Positions 15,382 through 22,866 of a stretch of DNA of 38,264 nt are shown here, in pieces. Under the pieces are notes generated by a model that saw only the letters and a list, made by a program, of their open reading frames with translations, did no database searches and had not been told where the DNA came from. Numbering within the stretch: the stretch's first letter is position 1; each line of letters starts with the position of its first letter. The DNA is from an uncultured Blautia sp. (GTDB taxonomy: Bacteria; Bacillota; Clostridia; Lachnospirales; Lachnospiraceae), in contig UQJE01000017.1 of assembly GCA_900541345.1 (NCBI GenBank), positions 1 through 38,264 on the forward strand, given 5' to 3'. A program made the position numbers and the translations under genes.

Positions 15382-15417
15382 TTGTGTATAATTCCCATAT
15401 AGAGTTTTTCTTTCCCC

Positions 15418-17169
15418 TCATGACAAAAGCTGGAATGACCGGTACAGGTCAATGCGCCCATATCCCCACTCCTGATTTGGATACTGCATATTTTCATCAC
15501 GGACTGCGCCTCTCTGAAGATAGTGTTTCACGTTTGTTCCGGTAAAAAACGGAGCGTTTTCCCGGATAATCGACCACTCAAAAAGAAGCGCTGCAATTCC
15601 CGCTGCCTGTGCGGCAGCAAGACTTGTTCCTGACGCATTTCCAAACTGATTGCCCGGAAATGCTGCTTTTACATTCACTCCCGGTGCTGCAAAATGCGGT
15701 GTCACCATACCGTCCGGAGCAAATCCTCTTCCAGCTTCCAGATAAAGACTGTTATCCCTGTAATTATACGCAGTAACTGTTGTGCTGTCTATTGCATCAC
15801 CCGGAGAAGTCACCGTATTATACGGCGTTGGTTCAAGAAAATACGTATCCTTTGATACGAGTCCATTTACAGGAAGCCACATATGAAAATTTACACTCTG
15901 TCCGTCTCTTACTCTTACCCGAAGTTTCCATATCCCCGAGGACGGGTGAAGAAAACGAAAATAAATGAGAGGATACCCTGTCTGCCGCTCTATCGAAATA
16001 TAATTTACAAGAACCTTCGTTTCCACAAACACAAAAGAAAGAGTCTGCGTTCCCGCACCAAGCGACGTACTTACATCAAGAATTTCTCCCGTGGGAGACT
16101 GTACAGAAACTTCATATACTTCCGGCGGCTCTCCCCAGAGCTCCATAGTAAACCCTTCCTCTCCTTCTCCTACTCGCAGCTCTGCTGTTGCCGCATTATT
16201 TTCCCTTCCCAGTTTTCCCCGGAAATGATGCCTCGCAGCGCCTTCATTTCCTGCAGCAACCGAAACGGAAACCTGGCTGAATCCTGAAATATAACTGACA
16301 TACTGGCTAAGAGGACTCTCTCCAATATGCGCACCCTGGCTGCTTCCCACTCCCAGGCAAATGGAAAGTGGCATACGAAGAAAATTGGCAAGCTTTTTCA
16401 CCTGATAAATCCCCAGCATAATATCATTTTCCTGAAAAACTTCCGTATTTCTGGGATAAAGGTAAAACTCTCTCAGATAATCTTTTGCAGGCTTTAGCTT
16501 TACAATAAGAAGAGTGGCTTCCGGCGCTGCACCTGAGAAATTTTCCTCCAGCACCTGATTTCCCGCCGCAATACCTGCAAGCCTTGTTCCATGCCCGTTT
16601 TCATCTTCAGAAGGTACAATTTCAAGAGGAGTCTCCGATTCCAGTGCCCTGTTAATATCCTCCGCAGTAAAAAGCTTCCCATAGGGAACTCTCTCATCCG
16701 CTCTTTCCTCAATCGTCTGATCCCATAAATATGCAATTCGCGTTTTTCCATTTTCATCGCGAAATACGGAGTTTGTGTAATCAATGCCGGAATCGATTAC
16801 AGCCACTGCCGTCCCTCTCCCCCGAAGCTGTAAATATGGATGATCCTGAAGCCGCATAACACCGGATGCATCTAAAGCTTCCATATCCATATATGTATAA
16901 CACTTTGGTATCGAATTATAGGAATAACTGTTGATCTGAAGCTCTCCCACCTGGTCAAGCGGAACGTATGCCACTCCGAAACTTTCATTAATAATTTGAA
17001 AACTGGCATCTGAAATCACATCAATCGGTCCATGTATATTCTGTACATATTTTACAAGAAAATCCCCGTAGTCCTGACTCTGGGCAGGCAGTGCCGCCAA
17101 AGTCTGAACTGCAGGGATTCTTTCCTGTACTGTAATCGACTTTCCTTCAAAATCTTCCGCTGTCAGCAT
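15418..17169 (-). CDS. Subtilisin-family (S8) protease of the clostridial Csp type
   Basis: The ATG at 17169 is chosen because GGAG lies 6 bases before it; an upstream TTG overlaps that site. The product is 583 residues without signal peptide. An N-terminal prodomain-like region (about 1-95) precedes the catalytic domain. The triad is intact: Asp126 (VIDSGID), His193 (ENGHGTRLAG), Ser516 (NASGTSLAAA). About residues 330-470 between His and Ser form a beta-rich insert, as in the jellyroll of CspB. In clostridia Csp proteases activate the cortex hydrolase pro-SleC during germination, but many Lachnospiraceae also carry Csp-like proteases of unknown role. It lies 70 bases after the GH20 gene with no clear promoter or terminator between, so they are probably one operon. 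Confidence 0.88.
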   Translation of the reverse strand: MLTAEDFEGKSITVQERIPAVQTLAALPAQSQDYGDFLVKYVQNIHGPIDVISDASFQIINESFGVAYVPLDQVGELQINSYSYNSIPKCYTYMDMEALDASGVMRLQDHPYLQLRGRGTAVAVIDSGIDYTNSVFRDENGKTRIAYLWDQTIEERADERVPYGKLFTAEDINRALESETPLEIVPSEDENGHGTRLAGIAAGNQVLEENFSGAAPEATLLIVKLKPAKDYLREFYLYPRNTEVFQENDIMLGIYQVKKLANFLRMPLSICLGVGSSQGAHIGESPLSQYVSYISGFSQVSVSVAAGNEGAARHHFRGKLGRENNAATAELRVGEGEEGFTMELWGEPPEVYEVSVQSPTGEILDVSTSLGAGTQTLSFVFVETKVLVNYISIERQTGYPLIYFRFLHPSSGIWKLRVRVRDGQSVNFHMWLPVNGLVSKDTYFLEPTPYNTVTSPGDAIDSTTVTAYNYRDNSLYLEAGRGFAPDGMVTPHFAAPGVNVKAAFPGNQFGNASGTSLAAAQAAGIAALLFEWSIIRENAPFFTGTNVKHYLQRGAVRDENMQYPNQEWGYGRIDLYRSFQLLS

Positions 17170-17239
17170 AGCATTCTCCAAACAGATAACCTTGGTACAG
17201 ACTATGCAGAGGGGAAGAATTTTATGAAACGAGAGTTTC

Positions 17240-19156
17240 TCAAACCCCTTCCATATTCCCGGCAGAAATCATTCTGTCCCACAAATTTGGTACGCGGCAC
17301 GGCAGAAGCTCCACTTCAAGCTCTTCAATATGTTCCAGTCTTCCCTCTGTGAATGCTTCAATTCTTGCTGCCTCTGAGCGGGCACGGGCTGAGACACCGG
17401 CAAACCGGATATCAATCAGCTCGTACCCAAAGGGCTTATACTCTTCCATCCACAATTTCTGACGCTGGATTCTTAAGTTTTCTGCCAGCTCCCCTATCCT
17501 CAATAATTCCTGTCTGCAAACGCATAATTTATCGTTGTCGTCTGTCTGATACGCATTTCTTATCCTTCTGTTTATATTTGCCTTTTTGCTCAAAAGCTCT
17601 GCAAGGATTCCATAATATTTGAAAAGCTCCCTGTCCTCTGCTTCCTCTGACTTTTCCTCAACTATTTTTGACAGCTGCTTTTTCAGCATTTCATACTGCT
17701 CCTGCATTTCTTCCTCACAAAGGCTTTCAGATGCAATTCCCATAAAATTATCCTCGTAAAAGATGATTTTTGATGGATTTTCGCTGTCCTTATTATATTC
17801 CGTTAAATCAAGAGTCTGCTCCAGATCCTCTTTTTTATACTTTCGGTTATCAAAAGCATCCAGAAGGCAATACTGCTCCCATTTTCTTTTCAAAACAAAT
17901 GCAAACCTTTCTGCTACCCAGTCTTTATCCGGAAATCTGTTGAATCCAAACTCCCCGAAAAGAGCCAGCGCAGGGAGAACTGTCTCGAGAGGCGTCTCCG
18001 CACTGTTATCCATCCAGGCTGTACAAAATACGTCTCGGATTCCTTTGTTCTGGCACGCCCTCAAAGCATCCAGGGTTGTCCGGACAGCTTTGCTGATTCC
18101 CGGCGCAATTCCGTTCCATGTCCATGCCCCGCCTGCAAACACAACAGGGTTTCCCATTTTCTGATGGAGAGTTAAATATTTTTCATAAAAGGACACACCC
18201 TCATGATAATAATCCCAATAACAAAGCGCAGTCTCTGCAGAAAGATTCTCCTGATTTAAAGGCTCTGCATCTTCCGCCAGACCGTAATACCCCTCTGAAC
18301 CAAAGTTAAATTTCAGGTACATATCTGACCAGATAATCGGGCTCAACTCTCTTTTTCTGCACTCCTCTGTCAGCCATTCCAGATGGCGTTTCATAACAGC
18401 AGCCGGATTTTGCCAGCCGTTTTTATCCAGAAATCTTCCACGCCCCAGATTCTCCGCCTCATCCATGCCAAGATGAACAATTCCACCGGAAAAACACTCT
18501 TTTACAGTATCAAGAAGTGCCTTTAAAAGTGCCTCTGTCTCCGGTATCTCCAGAAGAAGAATGTCGTCAATATCTCTGCATTTTTCAAATGCCGGCTGTT
18601 TTAATGCACTTCTTAAGTGTGCCAGCGTCTGAATACACGGAATCAGCGTAACGCCAAACTCTTTTCCAAATGCATCGCACTCTTTCATCTCCTCTTTTGA
18701 AAAACGCCCACGCAAATATCCCCAGTATGGATACCCTTCGATTTCTAGCGTATCTTCCACATATAAGTAAAGACGATTCATTCCAAATGCAGCAAGCCGT
18801 ACAATGTATTTTTTTATTGTGCTTACCGTTGGTACAGAATTTCTGGAGCAGTCCAGCATCACTCCATTGGAATGAAAATATACATTTTCCTCTCTACTCC
18901 AGGACTCCTTCGTAATATTTTGAAGAATCAAAGACACACCTCTGAAAAAATGTGCCTTTTCATGAAAAGAAACCCTGCAGCTTTTCCCATCTTTTCTAAT
19001 CTTTAAAATTTCTTCTTCACACGGCTCTGCCAAAATACAAATATCGGCATTCTTTTTTTCCTCCGTCAAAGCAAAATCATGTACAGATAAAAGCTTTTCC
19101 AGACCGGCTTTTAATTCTTCCTGTCTGTTTTCCAGATAAACGGTTCTTGTTCCCAT
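17240..19156 (-). CDS. Family 20 glycoside hydrolase (beta-N-acetylhexosaminidase type)
   Basis: The product is 638 residues without signal peptide, so it is probably cytoplasmic. An N-terminal GH20b-like domain (about 1-90) leads to the barrel from about residue 92 (FHSNGVMLDCSRNSVPTVSTIKKYIVRLAAFGMNRLYLYVEDT). The catalytic pair is Asp232-Glu233 in HLGMDEAENLGRGRF; Glu is the acid/base and Asp supports the substrate 2-acetamido group. Other active-site elements include W-containing GGAWTWNGI. It should release terminal GlcNAc or GalNAc from imported glycans. The C-terminal third is helical and charged. Start: ATG after GTGAGGG; own promoter; probably followed by the protease gene on the same transcript. 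Confidence 0.88.
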   Translation of the reverse strand: MGTRTVYLENRQEELKAGLEKLLSVHDFALTEEKKNADICILAEPCEEEILKIRKDGKSCRVSFHEKAHFFRGVSLILQNITKESWSREENVYFHSNGVMLDCSRNSVPTVSTIKKYIVRLAAFGMNRLYLYVEDTLEIEGYPYWGYLRGRFSKEEMKECDAFGKEFGVTLIPCIQTLAHLRSALKQPAFEKCRDIDDILLLEIPETEALLKALLDTVKECFSGGIVHLGMDEAENLGRGRFLDKNGWQNPAAVMKRHLEWLTEECRKRELSPIIWSDMYLKFNFGSEGYYGLAEDAEPLNQENLSAETALCYWDYYHEGVSFYEKYLTLHQKMGNPVVFAGGAWTWNGIAPGISKAVRTTLDALRACQNKGIRDVFCTAWMDNSAETPLETVLPALALFGEFGFNRFPDKDWVAERFAFVLKRKWEQYCLLDAFDNRKYKKEDLEQTLDLTEYNKDSENPSKIIFYEDNFMGIASESLCEEEMQEQYEMLKKQLSKIVEEKSEEAEDRELFKYYGILAELLSKKANINRRIRNAYQTDDNDKLCVCRQELLRIGELAENLRIQRQKLWMEEYKPFGYELIDIRFAGVSARARSEAARIEAFTEGRLEHIEELEVELLPCRVPNLWDRMISAGNMEGV

Positions 19157-19190
19157 AAAAATCCCTCACTTTTGTTTTGTCATTTTGTGC

Positions 19191-19226
19191 TTACTCCATT
19201 ATAATTGCTGTATGTTCCGGAGTAAA
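19191..19226 (-). promoter_or_regulatory. Promoter of the GH20 gene, flanked by an inverted repeat
   Basis: TTTACT (19221-19226), 17-base spacer, TATAAT (19198-19203) on the minus strand. TTACTCC (19191-19197) and GGAGTAA (19219-19225) are perfect 7-base arms that lie just outside the -10 box and over the -35 box, a layout typical of a repressor operator. Confidence 0.55.
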
Positions 19227-19317
19227 TGTCCAAAATAAAAATTATAAAGATTTTAATTTATTTTGATAAGATACTAATATTTTCTGTTGATTTCCCAATA
19301 CCTTTAATCCATAATAC

Positions 19318-19365
19318 AAAAAACTGTAAAACCAGTGATACATTATCACTCTCTGATTTTACAGT
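19318..19365 (-). terminator. Terminator of the Cys-rich protein gene
   Basis: On the minus strand ACTGTAAAA (19357-19365) pairs with TTTTACAGT (19323-19331), followed by TTTTTTG. An inner TGATA/TATCA stem (19336-19348) adds stability. The rest of the 19227-19426 gap shows nothing else. Confidence 0.75.
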
Positions 19366-19426
19366 TCTTTCGTTTAGAACATTTTTTATGAGAAATCTAC
19401 ATATATTGTATTTTTGCTTATCAATC

Positions 19427-19746
19427 TTAATGATTACAAACAACTTTCGATTCTGTCGAATTTGAGTAAGTATAAGAATATCCACATTTAGAACACTTAT
19501 ATCCTTTTGTAACAGTTCTTCTGTACACATTATCTGATAAATTCCACTGCTTTTTACATTTTTGCTGACCTATCAAAACCCAATCTCCATAAGTTGTTCG
19601 ATTATACAAAGTCATTCCGCCACAGTTTCCACACTGCTGTGCTCTTGTCTCAATACTATGCTCAGCCTCTGCTGAAACCGGTATCGATACACATGGACCT
19701 AATGCCAAACATGTGCTTACTGCTAAAGCAAATAATTTTTTCTCAT
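19427..19746 (-). CDS. Small secreted Cys-rich protein, start apparently one base out of frame
   Basis: The main frame reads LFALAVSTCLALGPCVSIPVSAEAEHS, a clear signal peptide, then a mature part of about 80 residues with four CxxC-like pairs (CGNCGG, QKCKKQ, CSKCGYSY, VVCNH), suggesting a zinc- or disulfide-stabilised fold. AGGAGG with correct spacing precedes an ATG at 19746, but that ATG reads MRKNYLL-stop. One extra A in the A6 run at 19736-19741 would give MRKKLFALAVST and join the two frames. No ATG, GTG or TTG in the main frame lies between the ribosome binding site and the signal peptide. So the gene is switched off by a homopolymer loss, is phase-variable, or there is a sequencing error. 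Its promoter matches that of the ABC permease. I do not recognise the family. Confidence 0.6.
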
Positions 19747-19777
19747 ATTGTAAAACCTCCTGTTTTTTGATAATTAC

Positions 19778-19811
19778 ATTGTAACATTCCAACCTTACAA
19801 TCATCTTACAA
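19778..19811 (-). promoter_or_regulatory. Promoter with response-regulator direct repeats, Cys-rich protein gene
   Basis: On the minus strand TTGTAAG occurs at 19805-19811 and 19794-19800, an exact 11-base period. Ten bases after the second copy comes TACAAT (19778-19783) as -10 box. The second repeat replaces the -35 box, as in promoters activated by OmpR/PhoB-type regulators. The same layout occurs at 25488-25521. Confidence 0.65.
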
Positions 19812-19824
19812 TCCCCATATTTTC

Positions 19825-19853
19825 TTGTTTTTCCCCCATAAACCCTCTATAAT
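19825..19853 (+). promoter_or_regulatory. Promoter of the ABC ATPase-regulator-kinase operon
   Basis: TTGTTT (19825-19830), 17-base spacer, TATAAT (19848-19853), 40 bases before the ATPase start. The direct repeats at 19794-19811 end 13 bases upstream, so bound regulator might also influence this promoter. Confidence 0.7.
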
Positions 19854-19893
19854 AAAAAATATCAGTAATCATTTTTTTATAAGGAGATTTATA

Positions 19894-20559
19894 ATGTCCA
19901 CTATTCTGACTGCCCAAAATATTACAAAGTCCTACTCCCTCTCTTCCGAAACGTATCCGGTATTAAACAACGTGAGCCTTTCCCTTGAAAAAGGCCTGTC
20001 TTATTCTCTAATTGGCAGAAGCGGTTCCGGAAAATCCACGCTGCTTCATATATTAAGCAGTCTTGATACACCTGACGGTGGCGCAGTCTTTTTAAACGGA
20101 CAAAATATTGACAATTATCCAGAGGAAGAAAAAGCAGTTTTTCGCAGGAGACACATGGGATTTATCTTTCAGCAATTCAATCTTCTGGACGAATACGATA
20201 TAAAAACAAATATCTGCATTCCACTTTTTCTGGATGGAATTCGCCCGGACGCCTGTTTTTTTCAGGAAATTACCGATATACTTGGGCTAACACATATTCT
20301 TCGCCGTTTTCCTCCAGAGCTTTCTGGAGGGGAACAGCAACGCGCTGCCATCGCACGCGCCCTGATCACAAAACCTTACATTATTTTTGCAGACGAACCT
20401 ACTGGAAATCTGGACGAGCAGACAGCTGAAGCAACCACTCAACTTTTATTTCTCTGCATGAAGAAATTCGGGCAGACTTTATTCCTTGCTACACACGATT
20501 TGAATCTTGCCCGAAAAACAGACCACATTTTTCATCTGGAAAACGGACATATTTTATAA
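19894..20559 (+). CDS. ABC transporter ATP-binding protein (MacB/BceA type), no partner permease beside it
   Basis: The start is ATG 19894 after AAGGAG; the upstream in-frame ATG overlaps the promoter. The product is 221 residues. Walker A GRSGSGKST (41-49), Q-loop FIFQQFNLLDEYD, signature LSGGEQQRAAIARAL, Walker B IIFADEPTGNLD, H-loop ATHD. It is a close paralogue of the ATPase at 22182-22862 (shared FRRRHMGF, QQFNLL, KTNIC). Usually such an ATPase is followed by its permease; here the response regulator follows after 21 bases. It may drive the FtsX-type permease encoded at 22867-25464 or act in signalling, as Bce-type transporters do. Confidence 0.93.
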   Translation: MSTILTAQNITKSYSLSSETYPVLNNVSLSLEKGLSYSLIGRSGSGKSTLLHILSSLDTPDGGAVFLNGQNIDNYPEEEKAVFRRRHMGFIFQQFNLLDEYDIKTNICIPLFLDGIRPDACFFQEITDILGLTHILRRFPPELSGGEQQRAAIARALITKPYIIFADEPTGNLDEQTAEATTQLLFLCMKKFGQTLFLATHDLNLARKTDHIFHLENGHIL

Positions 20560-20580
20560 ATAATCGGAAGGAGTATTTCC

Positions 20581-21267
20581 ATGTCAAAAAATATCTTAAT
20601 TATTGAAGATGATGAAACTCTTGCAGAGGCTCTCTCTGACTTTCTTCGGGAATCCGGCTATGAAACGTCTTATGCCTCCACACTCTCCCAGACCCTGAAC
20701 GTGCTTCGCACTTCAGATATCAACCTTATTATTCTCGATGTGCATCTTGGAATCGAAGATGGATATACCCTGTGCCAGGAAATACGCACTACATACGATA
20801 TCCCGATTTTATTTCTTACAGGATGCAGCAGTGAATCAGAAATTATTCAGGGCTTTTCTGCCGGAGGAGACGATTATGTGACAAAACCCTTTCGCATACG
20901 CGAATTGCTTGCGCGAATTCAGGCTTTACTGAAACGCTCGAGGGCTTCTGATAATTTTCTGCAAAAAAGCGGTGACATCATTTACGATAAGCGCAGCCGA
21001 CAGTTCAGCAAAGATCATATTCCACTGGATCTTACCCTTACAGAGCAGCGCCTGGCCTGCTGCCTGATGGAACAGGCTCTTTCCACAGTAACCCGTGAGC
21101 ATTTATTTTACCAGGTCTGGGATAAATATAACGCCTATGTAGACTCCAATACGCTCAATGTGAACATAAGCCGACTTCGTGAAAAACTGGGAGAATGGCA
21201 AGGAACGCCTTACATTCAGACAGTGCGCGGGATTGGCTACCGCTGGGCGGTTCCTTTAAAAAAATAA
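20581..21267 (+). CDS. OmpR/PhoB-family response regulator
   Basis: The product is 228 residues. The receiver domain (1-118) has the acidic pocket (IIEDD, 8-11), phospho-acceptor Asp53 (LIILDVHLG) and Lys of VTKPF (about 102). The winged-helix DNA-binding domain (about 130-225) ends with the typical NTLNVNISRLREKL ... IQTVRGIGYRW. It is encoded between the ABC ATPase and the kinase with AAGGAG before its ATG. I predict that it binds the TTGTAAG direct repeats in front of the Cys-rich protein gene and the permease gene. Confidence 0.95.
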   Translation: MSKNILIIEDDETLAEALSDFLRESGYETSYASTLSQTLNVLRTSDINLIILDVHLGIEDGYTLCQEIRTTYDIPILFLTGCSSESEIIQGFSAGGDDYVTKPFRIRELLARIQALLKRSRASDNFLQKSGDIIYDKRSRQFSKDHIPLDLTLTEQRLACCLMEQALSTVTREHLFYQVWDKYNAYVDSNTLNVNISRLREKLGEWQGTPYIQTVRGIGYRWAVPLKK

Positions 21268-21288
21268 AATCAGAAAGGTCTTATTACT

Positions 21289-22188
21289 ATGCTTCTATTT
21301 ATCATACTCCTGAGTACAGGATTCCTGTTTCTCACATACTATGTTTTCCACCTGCGGAAACAAATACAAAAACTCACAGAAGAAATCAACCGCTTTCTTC
21401 TGTACCCTGACGCCCGTCCTGAAACCCTGAAAGAAGGTCTGCTTTACAATCTCACAAATCAGATACGAAAACTGGAAGCACAGCTTCTCTACGAAAAACA
21501 GTTCAGCCACGAACGCGAAACAGAAATGACACAGTTTATTGAAAATATGGCTCACCAGATAAAAACAACTCTTACCGTTCTCCAGATCCGCCTTGATCTT
21601 GCCCAGACAAAGTCATCCTCTTCCGACCTTTTAAAAAGTCAGGCTTCTCTGGAAAGACTGACCGCTGAAATTGAGCGCGTTTTGAAATCCAGCCAGCTTG
21701 CTTCCGGAAAAATAAATATGGATTTCACAACCTTTAATTATCCAGACTGTATACAAAGCTGCATTCGCAATCTTACCTCTATTGCAGAAAAAAAGAAAGT
21801 TACTTTTCAATGCCAGATGCCTGCACAATATCTCATCAGCGCAGATTATTTCTGGCTTTCGCAAGCAATAGAAAACATTCTAAAAAATGCAGTAGAACAC
21901 ACTCCAGCCGGAAGTTCTGTACAAGTATCTCTGGAAGAATCCGACAGAAACGTAAGTCTGATAATTTCAGACAGAGGAAAGGGAATCCCTGTTCAGGAAC
22001 TCCCTCTCATTTTTCTTCGTTTTCACCGCGGCAGCGTCAATAAATCAGGATATGGCATCGGTCTTTCTATGGCACAGGATATAATAAAATCTCATCACGG
22101 AACTCTCTCAGCCAGAAATCTTCCGGAAAAAGGAAGTTGTTTTCTTCTTTCTCTTCCGCTTTTTCCGGGCGGGAAACTATATTACTGA
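21289..22188 (+). CDS. Sensor histidine kinase with a single membrane segment
   Basis: The product is 299 residues. One membrane helix (2-20, LLFIILLSTGFLFLTYYVF), no extracellular domain of any size, then a helical linker, the dimerisation/phospho-acceptor helix with His89 (ENMAHQIKTTLT), and the ATPase domain: N box ENILKNAVEHT, G1 DRGKGIP, F box FLRFHRG, G2 GYGIGLSMA. With no sensor domain it probably receives its signal from a membrane partner, such as the ABC transporter of this cluster. Its last 7 bases overlap the end of the convergent ATPase gene. Confidence 0.94.
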   Translation: MLLFIILLSTGFLFLTYYVFHLRKQIQKLTEEINRFLLYPDARPETLKEGLLYNLTNQIRKLEAQLLYEKQFSHERETEMTQFIENMAHQIKTTLTVLQIRLDLAQTKSSSSDLLKSQASLERLTAEIERVLKSSQLASGKINMDFTTFNYPDCIQSCIRNLTSIAEKKKVTFQCQMPAQYLISADYFWLSQAIENILKNAVEHTPAGSSVQVSLEESDRNVSLIISDRGKGIPVQELPLIFLRFHRGSVNKSGYGIGLSMAQDIIKSHHGTLSARNLPEKGSCFLLSLPLFPGGKLYY

Positions 22189-22862
22189 AATCGCGTTTCA
22201 CAAACCCTTCCTCCTTCTATTTTCAATACATAATCTGCTCGCTCTGCGATTTCCATATCATGCGTAACCAGTATAAGTGTCTGCCCGTACCTGTACGCAC
22301 ATTCAAGAAGCAGTTCCAGAGTCTCGTCCGCTGTTTTTTTATCGAGATTTCCGGTCGGCTCATCTGCAAATAAAATTTCCGGTTTTGCAATCAGCGAACG
22401 GGCAATCGCCACTCTCTGCTGCTCTCCACCAGACAACTCATCTGGATATTTCTTTAAAATTTTTTCAATCCCGAGATGCTCAGTTATTTCTTTTAAAAAA
22501 ACAGAATCTTCTTTTTTATGGTCAAGTTTCAATGGCATACAGATATTTGTTTTTACATCATATTCTTCCAGTAAATTAAACTGCTGAAATACAAAACCCA
22601 TATGACGTCTTCGAAACTCTGCTATTTCCTGTGATTTATAGTTTTCCAGTTTTTTTCCATTCATCACAATGCTTCCTGTATCCGGTTTTTCCAGACCGGA
22701 AAGAATGTGTAAAAATGTGGATTTCCCTGATCCGCTCCGTCCCGTAATTGCATAAAAAATCCCGTTTTCAAATGCGGCGTCAATGTTTTTGAGCACCTCT
22801 ATTTTCTGCTTTCCTGACTGATAACTTTTCGTCAGCTCTTTTGCTTCCAATACAATTCCCAT
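22182..22862 (-). CDS. ABC transporter ATP-binding protein, partner of the FtsX-type permease
   Basis: The start is ATG 22862, after GGGAGGAG, 4 bases past the permease stop. The product is 226 residues: Walker A GRSGSGKST, Q-loop FVFQQFNLLEEYD, signature LSGGEQQRVAIARSL, Walker B ILFADEPTGNLD, H-loop VTHD. It belongs to the MacB/LolD/BceA group and energises the permease upstream. The order permease-then-ATPase is the reverse of the common one. It overlaps the kinase gene tail to tail with no terminator visible. Confidence 0.95.
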   Translation of the reverse strand: MGIVLEAKELTKSYQSGKQKIEVLKNIDAAFENGIFYAITGRSGSGKSTFLHILSGLEKPDTGSIVMNGKKLENYKSQEIAEFRRRHMGFVFQQFNLLEEYDVKTNICMPLKLDHKKEDSVFLKEITEHLGIEKILKKYPDELSGGEQQRVAIARSLIAKPEILFADEPTGNLDKKTADETLELLLECAYRYGQTLILVTHDMEIAERADYVLKIEGGRVCETRFQ

Positions 22863-22866
22863 AAAT

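Noticed and set aside
15269..15410. Purine/xanthine riboswitch before the NCS2 permease
   Set aside because: The promoter at 15300-15328 leaves a leader of about 30 bases, and no conserved riboswitch core is visible.
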